Assembly (NCBI RefSeq): GCF_016632365.1
Contig: NZ_JAEPBH010000025.1
Coordinates: 1-62,990, forward strand
From: Tenebrionibacter intestinalis
GTDB taxonomy: Bacteria > Pseudomonadota > Gammaproteobacteria > Enterobacterales > Enterobacteriaceae
Length of the DNA stretch: 62,990 nt
Direction of reading: 5' to 3'
Shown here: positions 39,129 to 48,398 of the stretch, piece by piece
Layout of the letters: every line of letters starts with the position of its first letter
Position numbering within the stretch: position 1 is the first letter of the stretch
Made by a program: the position numbers and the translations under genes
Notes under the pieces: model-generated
What the model was told of the DNA's origin: nothing
The model's input: the letters and a program-made list of their open reading frames with translations, nothing else
The model's database searches: none

Positions 39129-39553
39129 GCGATACGCTTTCGCTTTTCTCTCTTTTTTCCAGCAGTTTCCTGAGCGCCACGCTGCTGCCTGGCAGCTCGG
39201 AAGCGCTGCTGGTTACATTACTGCTGGCGGGTAAAAGCACGCCCTGGCTGCTGGTCACAACGGCGAGCATTGGCAACAGCCTTGGCGGCCTGACCAATAT
39301 TATTATTGGGCGCCTTTTTCCGTTACGCGAAAGTTCACGCTGGCAGGCGAGCGCGGCGCGTTTGTTGCGTCGCTTCGGTTCGGCGGCGTTGTTGTTAAGC
39401 TGGGCCCCTCTGATTGGCGATCTATTGTGCCTGCTTGCGGGCTGGTTGCGCCTGGCGTGGGGGCCAGCGCTATTTTTTCTGTGCCTGGGTAAAGCGCTGC
39501 GTTACGGCATTGTTGCCGCGTTGACGCTCCAGGGTGCGGCATGGTGGCAGTAA
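39125..39553 (+). CDS. yqaA: DedA-like inner-membrane protein YqaA
   Basis: A 142-residue integral membrane protein of the DedA/SNARE-associated family: several hydrophobic segments and the conserved ExLLVTLLLAGKSTPWLLV and NSLGGLTNIIIGR region. GTG start overlapping the yqaB stop. Exact function unknown; DedA relatives act in lipid carrier transport or membrane homeostasis. Confidence 0.9.
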   Translation: MSDTLSLFSLFSSSFLSATLLPGSSEALLVTLLLAGKSTPWLLVTTASIGNSLGGLTNIIIGRLFPLRESSRWQASAARLLRRFGSAALLLSWAPLIGDLLCLLAGWLRLAWGPALFFLCLGKALRYGIVAALTLQGAAWWQ

Positions 39554-39632
39554 TTGAAGTGATTGATGACCTTTAATCGGCAACCATTACAATTATGCTT
39601 AATAAAAATGTATTCGACAGGCGGAGGTCAAT

Positions 39633-41186
39633 TTGATCCCGGACGTATCTCAGGCGCTGGCCTGGCTGGAAGCACATCCTTATGCAGTTAAGGGGATTAG
39701 TCGCGGGCTTGAGCGTGAAACGCTGCGCGTTACTCCCGAGGGCGAACTGGCCCGCACCGGGCATCCGGAAGTGCTGGGTTCAGCGTTGACCCATAAATGG
39801 ATCACGACAGACTTTGCCGAATCGCTTCTGGAATTCATTACGCCGGTTGACGGCGATGTTGACCACATGCTGACGTTCCTTCGCGACATACACCGCTATG
39901 TGGCGCGTAACATCGGCGATGAAAGGATGTGGCCGCTCAGTATGCCGTGCTTCATTGATGATGGCCAGGCGATAACGCTGGCGCAGTACGGCACTTCAAA
40001 TATTGGGCAGATGAAAACGCTCTACCGGGAGGGGTTGCGCAATCGCTACGGCGCATTAATGCAAACTATCTCGGGCGTACACTATAATTTCTCGCTGCCG
40101 CTCGCATACTGGCAGGCCCGTGACGGGGTGACAGACATAAACAGCGGCAAGGACGTTATCTCTGATGGGTATTTTCGCCTGATCCGTAATTATTACCGTT
40201 TTGGCTGGGTTATCCCTTATCTCTTCGGCGCTTCTCCCGCCATCTGCTCTTCTTTCCTGCAGGGCAAACCGTCTGCGCTGCCGTTTGAGAAAATCGGCTG
40301 CGGCTATTATCTGCCCTATGCGACTTCGCTGCGTCTGAGCGACCTTGGCTACACGAATAAATCGCAGAGTAAACTTGGCATCACGTTTAACCACCTCGAC
40401 AGTTATGTCGCCGGGCTTAAACAGGCGATTAACACTCCGTCGCAAGAGTTTGCTCGCCTTGGTTTGAAAAAAGATGGCAAAAGGCTGCAGCTTAATACTA
40501 ATGTGTTGCAAATTGAGAATGAACTGTATGCGCCTGTTCGCCCGAAACGCGTAACGCGTGACGGGGAAACGCCTTCAGATGCGTTGCTACGAGGCGGTAT
40601 CGAATATATTGAAGTGCGTTCGCTCGATATTAACCCTTTCTCCCCCACAGGCGTGGACGAGCAGCAGGTACGTTTTTTGGATCTGTTTATGATCTGGTGC
40701 GTGCTTGCAGATGCGCCACAGATGAGCAGCGCAGAATTGCAGTGCACGCGGGTGAACTGGAATCGCGTTATTCTTGAAGGGCGCAAGCCGGGCCTGACGT
40801 TGGGTGTGGGTTGTGAAACGGCACAGTTTCCGCTCGATGAGATTGGCCGCAATCTGTTTCGTGATTTGCGCCGCGTTGCGCAAACGCTGGACGCTATTTC
40901 CGGCGGCAGCGACTATTGTAATGTGTGTGATACCTTGGTTGCATCTTTCGATAATCCGGCGTTAACGTATTCCGCACGCCTCCTGGAGCTTATGTTGGCG
41001 CATGGGATTGGCGGCGCGGGCCAGCTTCTGGCGGAGAAATACCGTGGCATGCTGATTCAGGAGCCGCTGTCCATACTGAGCGAGGCGGATTTTCGTCAGG
41101 AGCACGATGCTTCATGGGCGCGTCAGCGTGCGCTGGAGGCGGCGGATACCGAGCCGTTTGAAAGCTGGCTGGCAAAACAGAGGTAA
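39633..41186 (+). CDS. gshA: Glutamate-cysteine ligase
   Basis: A 517-residue enzyme for the first step of glutathione synthesis, joining gamma-Glu and Cys with ATP. The N-terminal [17 protein letters not shown], then [11 protein letters not shown] and [15 protein letters not shown] are signatures of the proteobacterial GshA. The start is the rare TTG 39633, preceded by GGCGGAGG; E. coli gshA also uses TTG, which keeps expression low. Its transcript meets the MicA region on the opposite strand right after the stop. Confidence 0.97.
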   Translation: MIPDVSQALAWLEAHPYAVKGISRGLERETLRVTPEGELARTGHPEVLGSALTHKWITTDFAESLLEFITPVDGDVDHMLTFLRDIHRYVARNIGDERMWPLSMPCFIDDGQAITLAQYGTSNIGQMKTLYREGLRNRYGALMQTISGVHYNFSLPLAYWQARDGVTDINSGKDVISDGYFRLIRNYYRFGWVIPYLFGASPAICSSFLQGKPSALPFEKIGCGYYLPYATSLRLSDLGYTNKSQSKLGITFNHLDSYVAGLKQAINTPSQEFARLGLKKDGKRLQLNTNVLQIENELYAPVRPKRVTRDGETPSDALLRGGIEYIEVRSLDINPFSPTGVDEQQVRFLDLFMIWCVLADAPQMSSAELQCTRVNWNRVILEGRKPGLTLGVGCETAQFPLDEIGRNLFRDLRRVAQTLDAISGGSDYCNVCDTLVASFDNPALTYSARLLELMLAHGIGGAGQLLAEKYRGMLIQEPLSILSEADFRQEHDASWARQRALEAADTEPFESWLAKQR

Positions 41187-41194
41187 CAGCAAAG

Positions 41195-41267
41195 AAAAAG
41201 GCCACATCTATGTGGCCAAACTTTCATCTCTGATCGCAGGGATGATGATAACAAATGCGCGTCTTTC
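41195..41267 (-). ncRNA. micA: Small RNA MicA (SraD), Hfq-dependent, sigmaE-regulated
   Basis: The minus strand reads GAAAGACGCGCATTTGTTAT at the 5' end (41267 downward), the known ompA-pairing seed of MicA. It then has an internal stem (ATCATCCCTG..CAGAGATGA) and a terminator stem GGCCACAT-CT-ATGTGGCC followed by TTTTT (41199-41195). The 73-nt length and its place between gshA and luxS, divergent from luxS, are exactly as in E. coli. It represses ompA and other porin mRNAs under envelope stress. The same hairpin can terminate gshA on the plus strand. Confidence 0.97.
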
Positions 41268-41273
41268 ATAACT

Positions 41274-41301
41274 TCAGACTTGCCCCGGCGCCAATAGTTC
41301 A
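41274..41301 (-). promoter_or_regulatory. Candidate sigmaE promoter of micA
   Basis: On the minus strand TGAACTA (41301-41295), 16 bases, TCTGA (41278-41274) stands upstream of the MicA 5' end at 41267. This approximates the sigmaE consensus GGAACTT-N16-TCTGA known to drive micA. The sites overlap the luxS promoter region. Confidence 0.7.
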
Positions 41302-41337
41302 TTTAATTTAAAAAATTCACTTAACGGAGGTAGCCAG

Positions 41338-41853
41338 ATGCCATTACTGGATAGCTTTACTGTTGACCATACGCGAATGGGGGCGCCTGCGGTGCGCGTA
41401 GCCAAAACGATGCACACGCCTCATAACGACACGATCACCGTGTTTGATCTGCGTTTCTGCGTGCCAAATAAAGAAGTTATGCCGGAAAAAGGTATACACA
41501 CGCTGGAACACCTTTTCGCCGGGTTTATGCGTAATCACCTGAACGGCAACGATGTGGAAATTATCGATATCTCGCCGATGGGATGTCGTACCGGTTTTTA
41601 CATGAGCCTTATCGGCCAGCCGGATGAACAGCGTGTGGCGCAGGCGTGGAAAGCGGCGATGGAAGACGTGCTGAAAGTAAAAGATCAGAATCAGATCCCG
41701 GAACTGAACGTTTACCAGTGCGGAACCTGGCAGATGCATTCGCTGGAAGAGGCGCAGAGCATCGCCCGCCATATTACGCAGCGCGGTATAGCCGTTAACA
41801 GTAATGATGAACTGGCGCTACCGAAGGAAAAATTGCAGGAGCTGCATATTTAG
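41338..41853 (+). CDS. luxS: S-ribosylhomocysteine lyase LuxS
   Basis: A 171-residue metalloenzyme that splits S-ribosylhomocysteine into homocysteine and DPD, the precursor of autoinducer AI-2. The metal site HTLEH (H54, H58) and the C-terminal Cys in [10 protein letters not shown] are intact. ACGGAGG precedes the ATG. Length equals the E. coli protein. It detoxifies SRH in the activated methyl cycle and provides AI-2 in addition to the AHL system at the end of the window. Confidence 0.98.
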   Translation: MPLLDSFTVDHTRMGAPAVRVAKTMHTPHNDTITVFDLRFCVPNKEVMPEKGIHTLEHLFAGFMRNHLNGNDVEIIDISPMGCRTGFYMSLIGQPDEQRVAQAWKAAMEDVLKVKDQNQIPELNVYQCGTWQMHSLEEAQSIARHITQRGIAVNSNDELALPKEKLQELHI

Positions 41854-41888
41854 TCTGCAACGTTGCCGAAAACGCGCGAAAGCTTCGA

Positions 41889-41924
41889 GCCAGCCAGTTA
41901 AATAACCGGCTGGCGTTTTTTTTA
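41889..41924 (+). terminator. luxS terminator
   Basis: GCCAGCC (41889-41895) pairs with GGCTGGC (41908-41914) and is followed by eight T. A classic intrinsic terminator 35 bases after the luxS stop. Confidence 0.9.
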
Positions 41925-41928
41925 TTAG

Positions 41929-42099
41929 TTAGCTGTGGATAGACTCAGCAGCAGCCTTTGATTTAGCCCTCTTAGCCTTAACAGAAGCCTCTTTCCTGGC
42001 CGGCGTGTAACCCATATAGCTTTCAGTCAGCCGGCAACGAGCAAATTTCTTTTTGCTGCCGCCATCCTGTGACAGACGAAGCAGCCCGCTGCCGGACAT
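41929..42099 (-). CDS. Possible 56-residue basic protein downstream of emrB
   Basis: ATG 42099 opens a 56-codon frame ending TAA 41929. The product is strongly basic and its last third is almost only Lys, Ala, Arg and Ser (RKEASVKAKRAKSKAAAES), with no membrane segment. GGGGAG lies directly before the ATG but with only one base spacing, which weakens the case. It follows emrB by about 30 bases. I recognise no family; it may be a small nucleic-acid-binding protein, a remnant, or chance. The downstream luxS terminator T-run lies next to its stop. Confidence 0.3.
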   Translation of the reverse strand: MSGSGLLRLSQDGGSKKKFARCRLTESYMGYTPARKEASVKAKRAKSKAAAESIHS

Positions 42100-42130
42100 G
42101 CTCCCCAGCCATACGCTCGCGCTACCTGTT

Positions 42131-43669
42131 TTAGTGCGCGCCGCCCCCGGCGCTGCCTGCGCCGAAAGGGGGTTTTGCCAGCCACACCAGCCCCATCAGC
42201 AGTAGAAATACTCCCGCTGAGGCCCAGAAAATTTCGTTGGCTGAGATAATTAACCCCTGGTTAGTTATCTGCTGCGCTATCCAGCCCGAGGCCTGCTGCT
42301 GGCTCATTCCCATACTCTGCAAGCGATCGTATATTGCCTGAGCATTGGGGTTATAAGGCGTAATGGCCTGTGTGAGTTGCGTATGGTGCATGGCTTCACG
42401 ATTCGTCCACATGGTTGTGGTGATAGATGTACCAATAGATCCTGCCAGCGTTCGGGTAAAATTCGACAGGCTTGATGCCGCCGCCAGCCGTTCCGGCGGC
42501 AGCCCGGACAGCGTAATCGTGGTCAGCGGCATAAAGAAACAGGCAACGGCAAAACCCTGAATGAACTGTGGCCATGCTGAAGCGGCAAAGTCCATCCCTG
42601 GTTCAAATGTCCAGGCGCGCCAGTAGAAGCACACCGCATACATGATAAAGCTGAACGTCACCAGACGGCGCATATCCAGCTTATGGGAAAAGCGGCCAAT
42701 CAGGGGCGACAGGATAACTGGAATGATCCCTACCGGAGCGGAGGCCAGCCCTGCCCAGGTGGCCGTATAGCCGTATACCTCCTGTAATAGCTGCGGTAGC
42801 AGTACAATGCTGCCAAAATAGAGCATGTAGGCCAGGCTGATACACAGACAGCCAATAGTGAAATTACGTGACTTAAACAGCGACAGATCGACAATGGGGT
42901 TGTTATCCGTCAGTTCCCAGACGATCAGGAAGCTTATCGTCACGACTGCGATAATAGTCAGTACAATGATTTCTGTGGAGTTGAACCAGTCAAGCTCTTT
43001 ACCCTGGTCGAGCATTATTTGCAGACTGCCGATGCCAACTACCAGCAGGCCGAGGCCTACTGCATCAATGCGTCGTTTTTCCGTTCGGGTTTCACGGCCG
43101 CGCAGCGTTTGCAGCGTCATCAATACTACCGCGATGCCGATAGGCAAGTTGATAAAGAAAATCCAGCCCCAGTGATAATTATCGCTGATCCAGCCGCCGA
43201 GTATTGGGCCAAAGATAGGGGCGACAATCACCGTCATCGACCACAGGGCCAGCGCAATGCTGCGTTTGGCCGGCGGATAATTGCTCAGCAGTAGGCTTTG
43301 GGACAGCGGGATCAGCGGGCCTGCCACAACCCCCTGAATCACGCGGAAAAAAATCAGCATATTGAGGCTGTTTGAAACGCCGCAGGCCCAGGAGGCGAGG
43401 GCAAATGCTACCGTTGACCAAATAAACAGCCGTACTTCGCCAAAGCGCTTTGCCAGCCAACCGGTCAGCGGGATAGAAATTGCGTTCGCCACCCCAAATG
43501 AGGTAATGACCCATGTCCCCTGGCTTAGCGAGGAGCCGAGATTACCTGCGATTGTCGGAATGGCGACGTTGGCAATAGTGGAATCCAGCACCTGCATAAA
43601 CGTCGCCAGAGAAAGGGCGATGGTCATAATGACCAACTGTGCGCCCTCGAGCGGTTTTTGGTGTTGCAC
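42131..43669 (-). CDS. emrB: Multidrug efflux MFS permease EmrB
   Basis: A 512-residue, 14-helix (DHA2) major facilitator pump that forms a tripartite system with EmrA and TolC and exports uncouplers and hydrophobic antibiotics. Motif LDSTIANVAIPTIAG (TM1, with the proton-coupling Asp), the GPILGGWISDNYHW motif C region and the conserved Gly-rich C-terminus GAGSAGGGAH are present. GTG 43669 is chosen because GGAGG stands 5 bases upstream and this gives exactly the E. coli length; ATG 43684 lies before that ribosome site. It starts 16 bases after emrA ends. Confidence 0.96.
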   Translation of the reverse strand: MQHQKPLEGAQLVIMTIALSLATFMQVLDSTIANVAIPTIAGNLGSSLSQGTWVITSFGVANAISIPLTGWLAKRFGEVRLFIWSTVAFALASWACGVSNSLNMLIFFRVIQGVVAGPLIPLSQSLLLSNYPPAKRSIALALWSMTVIVAPIFGPILGGWISDNYHWGWIFFINLPIGIAVVLMTLQTLRGRETRTEKRRIDAVGLGLLVVGIGSLQIMLDQGKELDWFNSTEIIVLTIIAVVTISFLIVWELTDNNPIVDLSLFKSRNFTIGCLCISLAYMLYFGSIVLLPQLLQEVYGYTATWAGLASAPVGIIPVILSPLIGRFSHKLDMRRLVTFSFIMYAVCFYWRAWTFEPGMDFAASAWPQFIQGFAVACFFMPLTTITLSGLPPERLAAASSLSNFTRTLAGSIGTSITTTMWTNREAMHHTQLTQAITPYNPNAQAIYDRLQSMGMSQQQASGWIAQQITNQGLIISANEIFWASAGVFLLLMGLVWLAKPPFGAGSAGGGAH

Positions 43670-43685
43670 GACAACCTCCGCCACG

Positions 43686-44852
43686 TCAGCCTGCGTTTGC
43701 CTGAATAATACCGTTAATCAGCTTATTAACCGGCTCCAGTTTGATTTCACGCGCGTTGCTGGCGTAGGCCGGCCCCTGGCGTTGCTGGGTTGCCAGAACT
43801 TCGCCGTCGCGGTTAGTGGTGTCCACCTTTACAAGCGTCGATAAGCCGATACGCAGCGGATGCTGCGCCAACTGTTTTTCATCAAGCTCAATGCGTACAG
43901 GCAGGCGCTGTACGACTTTAATCCAGTTGCCGGTGGCGTTCTGTGCCGGTAACAGCGAAAATGCGCTGCCGGTGCCCATATCCAGACCGACAACTTTACC
44001 GGTGTACTTCACATCATCACCATAGATATCGCTGATGACGGTGGCTTTCTGGCCGATACGCATATGGGCAAGCTGGGTTTCTTTAAAGTTGGCGTCAATC
44101 CACAGGTTTGTCGAGGGTACAATCGCCATCAGCGCGGTAGCAGGGCCAATCTGCGCGCCAACCTGTACGGCGCGGCGTGATACGTAGCCGGTCATGGGGC
44201 TGACGATACGGGTGCGCTCCAGCGCCAGCCAGGCGTTTCGCACTTCGGCGGCGGCCTGCTGCACTGCGGGCTGATCTTCAAGGCGAGTGCCGAGAATCAT
44301 GGCCTGATTTGCATTGTATTGTTGCACGGCCACATCGAGTTTCGCCTGAGCGCTGGCTACCGCGTCGCGGGCGTGTTGCAGCTCCTCGCGGCCGATGAGG
44401 TTTGCGCTGCCAAGCGGTTCACGGCGGCGTAAATCGCTTTGCGCCTGCGCCAGTGCGGTTTTTTGCACGGCGATATTGGCTTCATACTGCTTGCTGTTGA
44501 TCATCAACTGGCGGGTCTGGCGTACGCTGGAGGCCAACTGAGTCTTTGCTTTTTCGAACGCCTGTTGTGCATCGGTGGCGTCAAGCGTGACCAGTACATC
44601 GCCCTGCTTCACATAATCGGTGTTATCCACCCACACTTTAGTCACGCTGCCGGAGACCTGAGACATAATTTGTACCTGGTTGCCCGATACATAAGCGTCG
44701 TCTGTTTCCTGGTAGTGGCGGAGCACCAGATACCACCAGATGCCATAGGCCACAGCCAGAAGGATAAAAAATAACGTCAGCAGAAGGAGAATGCCTTTAC
44801 GTTTGCTCTTTTTCGGCTTGAGTGGGGTTTGCGCTTGTGCTTGTGCGCTCAT
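43686..44852 (-). CDS. emrA: Multidrug efflux membrane fusion protein EmrA
   Basis: A 388-residue HlyD-type adaptor: cytoplasmic Lys-rich N-terminus (PKKSKRKG), one membrane helix (about 21-43), a biotinyl-lipoyl half (AYVSGNQVQIMSQVSGSV), a coiled coil (about 95-215), then the second lipoyl half and beta-barrel domain. ATG 44852 (MSAQAQ) follows GGAG. It bridges EmrB to TolC. Operon emrR-emrA-emrB. Confidence 0.96.
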   Translation of the reverse strand: MSAQAQAQTPLKPKKSKRKGILLLLTLFFILLAVAYGIWWYLVLRHYQETDDAYVSGNQVQIMSQVSGSVTKVWVDNTDYVKQGDVLVTLDATDAQQAFEKAKTQLASSVRQTRQLMINSKQYEANIAVQKTALAQAQSDLRRREPLGSANLIGREELQHARDAVASAQAKLDVAVQQYNANQAMILGTRLEDQPAVQQAAAEVRNAWLALERTRIVSPMTGYVSRRAVQVGAQIGPATALMAIVPSTNLWIDANFKETQLAHMRIGQKATVISDIYGDDVKYTGKVVGLDMGTGSAFSLLPAQNATGNWIKVVQRLPVRIELDEKQLAQHPLRIGLSTLVKVDTTNRDGEVLATQQRQGPAYASNAREIKLEPVNKLINGIIQANAG

Positions 44853-44993
44853 GCTTTTCTCCAGACCAATTATTATTTTAGCTATCATTAGCCACGGTTT
44901 GCGGGCTGCTCAGCCGGACAGGCCAGCATGGCGAGATGCTGGCCTGTGAAATAAGTTTACTGAAATATAACCGAACGGGGTTTTTATGCGCGG

Positions 44994-45524
44994 TTAGCGG
45001 CTCGTTTCTGGCTCAAACTGCGTTTTTTCCATTTTATCAAGCTGTGCGAGCAATTTGCGTGTGATCTGCTCAAGCTGCTCTTTTTCCGTACCTGAAAGCG
45101 ATGACCAGAGTTGTTGAAGGCTGTTGTGCTGCGGCGGCAGTACCTGATGCAGGAATTCATGCCCTTTTTCGGTCAGATGAAGGTGCAGGCAGCGTCTATC
45201 GTTATCGCTTTCGCGGCGCTCGATCCAGCCGCGTTTTTCCAGCTCATCGGCAATGCGGGTCGCATTGGTTCGGGAAGAACCCAATGCGCAACTCAGCTCA
45301 CTGGGCTGAATGCTGTGGTTTTCCTGAGATTCCAGCGTGATTAACGCCATAAACAGAGTCTCGTTAATTCCCTGCGCTTTCAGCATCTTGTTGCGATTTT
45401 CCAGTAGCTTGCCCTGCATATGCATACACAGACGCGTCAGCAAAATTTCCTGATACGGAAAATCCGCGTGCCGGCTGGCGCGAAATTTCAACATCTGCTC
45501 TATAGGAGAAAACGAACTATCCAT
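44994..45524 (-). CDS. emrR: MarR-family repressor EmrR (MprA)
   Basis: A 176-residue MarR-type regulator that represses its own operon and is released by uncouplers such as CCCP, salicylate and nalidixic acid. The winged-helix core [36 protein letters not shown] is almost identical to E. coli MprA, and only the C-terminal tail differs. It is 140 bases upstream of emrA, with an expected EmrR operator in the region 45525-45570 (AT-rich, TATAGTAACC). Confidence 0.96.
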   Translation of the reverse strand: MDSSFSPIEQMLKFRASRHADFPYQEILLTRLCMHMQGKLLENRNKMLKAQGINETLFMALITLESQENHSIQPSELSCALGSSRTNATRIADELEKRGWIERRESDNDRRCLHLHLTEKGHEFLHQVLPPQHNSLQQLWSSLSGTEKEQLEQITRKLLAQLDKMEKTQFEPETSR

Positions 45525-45980
45525 TTTGACATAACCTCATTAATTGCGGTCGATATAGTAACCACTGTAATAAATAAAGTAAATGCATTATTTTTTGAGA
45601 GCCGGCTTATCAAAGCACGATGTGAGCTGCGGGATTGAGTGGAAAGTATTCGCTGGCGGTTGCGTCATAATAAAAGAAGGAAGGTAATATAGCGTAGAAA
45701 CAGTGAGCATGGCGCAGGCGGAGATTGCGCGCTTTATCCCGCAAGCGGCGCCGCTCGCGCGAGACGCCATTGCGTTAAATAAAAATGGCCCTGTCAAACG
45801 CACGGGCTATTGAGCTGGCCTATGCGGCAAATTTTATCAATCGTCTGAAATAATGACATACGTAAGAAACAGCAATGATATATTCATAAACTGCGCTGTT
45901 CTTCACGCTCCCTTTTTTAAACCGTTTTTGGATTGCCGCTTTCACTTCCACACGACGGGGAGCGCGACGGCTTAAGGGCG
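45525..45980. other. emrR-idi gap with unclear coding remnants
   Basis: 456 bases with the emrR promoter at the left edge. A plus-strand frame around 45711-45813 reads MAQAEIARFIPQAAPLARD and continues for a few residues to a stop; it looks protein-like but I cannot name it. This is the junction where synteny with E. coli breaks. Confidence 0.35.
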
Positions 45981-46529
45981 TTATCGCATGCGCGAGGCCA
46001 TAGCCGCCAGCACGGCCTCGCGCTGGAGTTGTTGGCCCATCCACGGGCTAAACGCTGCAGGAACGGCGCGTACGACATTCAGTACGCTGGAAACCGGCGA
46101 CCAGCAAAAGTCCATTACTTCAGCGGGATTCGGCTGCGGCGAGTGGAGGGCGCGAGCAAAAAAGACCGGGCAAACCTCATTTTCAACCACACCGCCGGCA
46201 TCTACCGCACGATAGCGAAAATCGGGGTCAACCTCGCATATATTCTCTACATTAAGCCCCAGTTCCTGGCAGCAGCGACGCCGTAGCGCAACTGGCGAAG
46301 GTTCATCGGGAAGTGGATGACCGCATACCGAATTTGTCCATACGCCGGGCCAGGCCATTTTACTTAAGGCCCGTCGCGTCAGCAGCAGCCTGTTTTCGTC
46401 ATTAAAGATGTAGCATGAGAAGGCGAGATGAAGCGGCGTATGCGTGGTATGTACGCGCGCTTTATCTTCCGTACCGCAGATTCGTAAGTGTTCATCCAGC
46501 AGCAGCACACGTTCCGTACGGTCGTTCAT
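45981..46529 (-). CDS. idi: Isopentenyl-diphosphate delta-isomerase, type I
   Basis: A 182-residue Nudix-fold enzyme that interconverts IPP and DMAPP. Metal-binding HTTHTPLHLAFSCYIF, the catalytic Cys in TNSVCGHPLPDE and the Nudix-like CCQELGLNVENICEVDP with a C-terminal WSP motif (DFCWSPV) are present. ATG 46529 gives the E. coli length. In E. coli idi lies elsewhere (near 65 min), so its place here next to ampH is a rearrangement. It complements ispD/ispF of the same pathway in this window. Confidence 0.95.
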   Translation of the reverse strand: MNDRTERVLLLDEHLRICGTEDKARVHTTHTPLHLAFSCYIFNDENRLLLTRRALSKMAWPGVWTNSVCGHPLPDEPSPVALRRRCCQELGLNVENICEVDPDFRYRAVDAGGVVENEVCPVFFARALHSPQPNPAEVMDFCWSPVSSVLNVVRAVPAAFSPWMGQQLQREAVLAAMASRMR

Positions 46530-46633
46530 AGTGGTTCTTCTGTTTGAGAATTTTCCCAATTATAGAATCGGCAGATAAATACAGTACGTTAATTGTGTGC
46601 TTGTATTGTTACAAAAAGCCGGCCTGCAAAACG

Positions 46634-47845
46634 TTACCGGAAAGGGCGGCTGGTCAACAATTCATCACTATTATTTATCGATGCCTGTTCAATCACAGGC
46701 TGGATGTCCTGCTGGCGACTTAATTCGCTTACCAGATCGTTTACGCCATTGCTCATGTTTGCAAAGCGGGTTAGCGGCGAGCGGGTCACCACCACAAATG
46801 CGCCGATGTTTTTTGCAGGCACCATCGCAATATAGGTAATAAAACCGCCCGCGCCGCCGGTTTTTTGAATGATGCCGGGGCGGTCGTTTTTCGGTGACAT
46901 ATATACCCAGCCGAGGCCCAGCGCGTCGGCGCGGCCGGGCACATCCATACCCACGACGCGGGTAAGGTGGTTGCGTTGATAAATCAGCGTCTGCATTCTG
47001 TCGGCCTGCTTGCTGCGGATGTGAAAATCCGAGGCCAGGAACTGCTGCATCCAGCGCATCATATCCTCCGGCGTGGAGTAGACGCCGCCGCTGCCGATAG
47101 CCGCCAGTGTATTGTTACACGGGCTGGCGCCTTTTTCAGGGATCATCAGGCGCGCGCACTGATCTGGCGAAGGCGTAAAAGTGGTATCTTTCATACCGAG
47201 CGGGCGCGCAATGCGTTCTTCAAACAACTGCGGATACGATATGCCCGCAGCGCGGGAGAGCGCATCCGCCAGCAGATCAAAGGCGAGGTTCGAATAGCCT
47301 GCGGTAGTGCCCGGCTTCGTTTTCAGCGTAGCGTTTTGCAGCCAGCTCCAGCGCTGTTGGCGCGTAGGCCAGACAAAAACGGGGCGATGGGCCGCGCCAC
47401 CTGGCTGTTCACGCGGCAGAGCGCTGGTGTGGGTTGCGAGATTGACCAGCCGGATAGGCTCGCCGTTAAACGATGGCACGTATGCGCCTGGCGGCGCATA
47501 TTTACTCAACGGATCGTTTAGCTGCACAATACCGTCGTCCAGCAACTTTACCAGCATCTCGCTTGTCATAAGTTTGGTTATGGAAGCGATGCGGACAACC
47601 GAATCAAGCTGCGGACGTACATTGTTGCCGGGCCGCGTTTCACCAAAGCTGCGAAATACGCGCTGATTGCCGTCTATTACGACCAGCGCCATGCCGGTCG
47701 CGCCGCTGTTATAAAAGATTTGATTAGCGTAGCGTTCAACGGTATCGGAAGTAAAAAGCGGCTCAGTAGACGCCGCGCCGGCCGATTGTGAAAAAGTTAA
47801 CGCGGCTATTACCAGAGCGCCAGGCGCAAGTAGACGTCGTTTCAA
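46634..47845 (-). CDS. ampH: D-alanyl-D-alanine carboxypeptidase/endopeptidase AmpH (class C beta-lactamase fold)
   Basis: A 403-residue periplasmic penicillin-binding protein. The signal peptide is about residues 1-24 (ALVIAALTFSQSAGAA). Active-site motifs: S88-ITK (SxxK), Y184-SN (YxN) and K328-TG. E. coli AmpH is a bifunctional DD-carboxypeptidase/endopeptidase used in peptidoglycan recycling and is not an effective beta-lactamase. The longer length than E. coli AmpH (385) comes from the C-terminal tail. Divergent from sbmA as in E. coli. Confidence 0.94.
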   Translation of the reverse strand: MKRRLLAPGALVIAALTFSQSAGAASTEPLFTSDTVERYANQIFYNSGATGMALVVIDGNQRVFRSFGETRPGNNVRPQLDSVVRIASITKLMTSEMLVKLLDDGIVQLNDPLSKYAPPGAYVPSFNGEPIRLVNLATHTSALPREQPGGAAHRPVFVWPTRQQRWSWLQNATLKTKPGTTAGYSNLAFDLLADALSRAAGISYPQLFEERIARPLGMKDTTFTPSPDQCARLMIPEKGASPCNNTLAAIGSGGVYSTPEDMMRWMQQFLASDFHIRSKQADRMQTLIYQRNHLTRVVGMDVPGRADALGLGWVYMSPKNDRPGIIQKTGGAGGFITYIAMVPAKNIGAFVVVTRSPLTRFANMSNGVNDLVSELSRQQDIQPVIEQASINNSDELLTSRPFR

Positions 47846-48260
47846 GGTGTTCGATCCGTTAGATTCGTTAATATCATGGGGTCATTGGTATTTACACCAC
47901 CCATCAGCGCTTCGCCAGCGTTCGGCGCTAATTTTGTCAGGAAAAAACGTAACCTTACATTTCTCAATAAAAGCGGCGGTGAACGACGACGGCGGCCCAA
48001 CCCGTTTTGTTAATGAAGAGTAAAAAACAAGCGGGGTTACGTATTTCTGTTAACAAAATTATGTAAGGCGGCGTTTTCATGATGCAGTCGGCAGGCCAGA
48101 GATTTGCGCTGCTGATTTATCCGCTATGTGATAAAAATTCACGGCGGGTTTTGATAAACCGTTCTTGCCGTGCCGCTACGTCAGGAACGGAGAGGGGGAA
48201 TTTCCGTTGTTAGTTAAATGACGCCCGCGCGGCTGGCAGGCTTTCCGTTGCCAGACGAGA
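47846..48260. other. ampH-sbmA intergenic region
   Basis: Over 400 bases without a gene; it holds the ampH promoter at the left. No repeat, small RNA or reading frame could be supported. Confidence 0.4.
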
Positions 48261-48290
48261 GGAACTTTCTGATTTGGCGCTGTTTCTACA
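48261..48290 (+). promoter_or_regulatory. sigmaE-type promoter of sbmA-yaiW
   Basis: A perfect GGAACTT (48261-48267), then 17 bases and TCTACA (48285-48290), about 110 bases before the sbmA ATG. Known: sbmA-yaiW belong to the sigmaE regulon in E. coli, which supports the call. Confidence 0.75.
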
Positions 48291-48398
48291 GGGATATTTT
48301 ATGTTTTGATACAACATCCTGTAATCTGCCGTACGCGCTTTGCAGTATAACGGGCGCATGTTTGATGTAAGCACAGGAATTTGCAGGAGAGGTTGTCG

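Noticed and set aside
46597-46839. Two 80-residue plus-strand frames at the ampH 3' end
   Set aside because: Both are antisense shadows of the ampH C-terminus and carry no features of their own.
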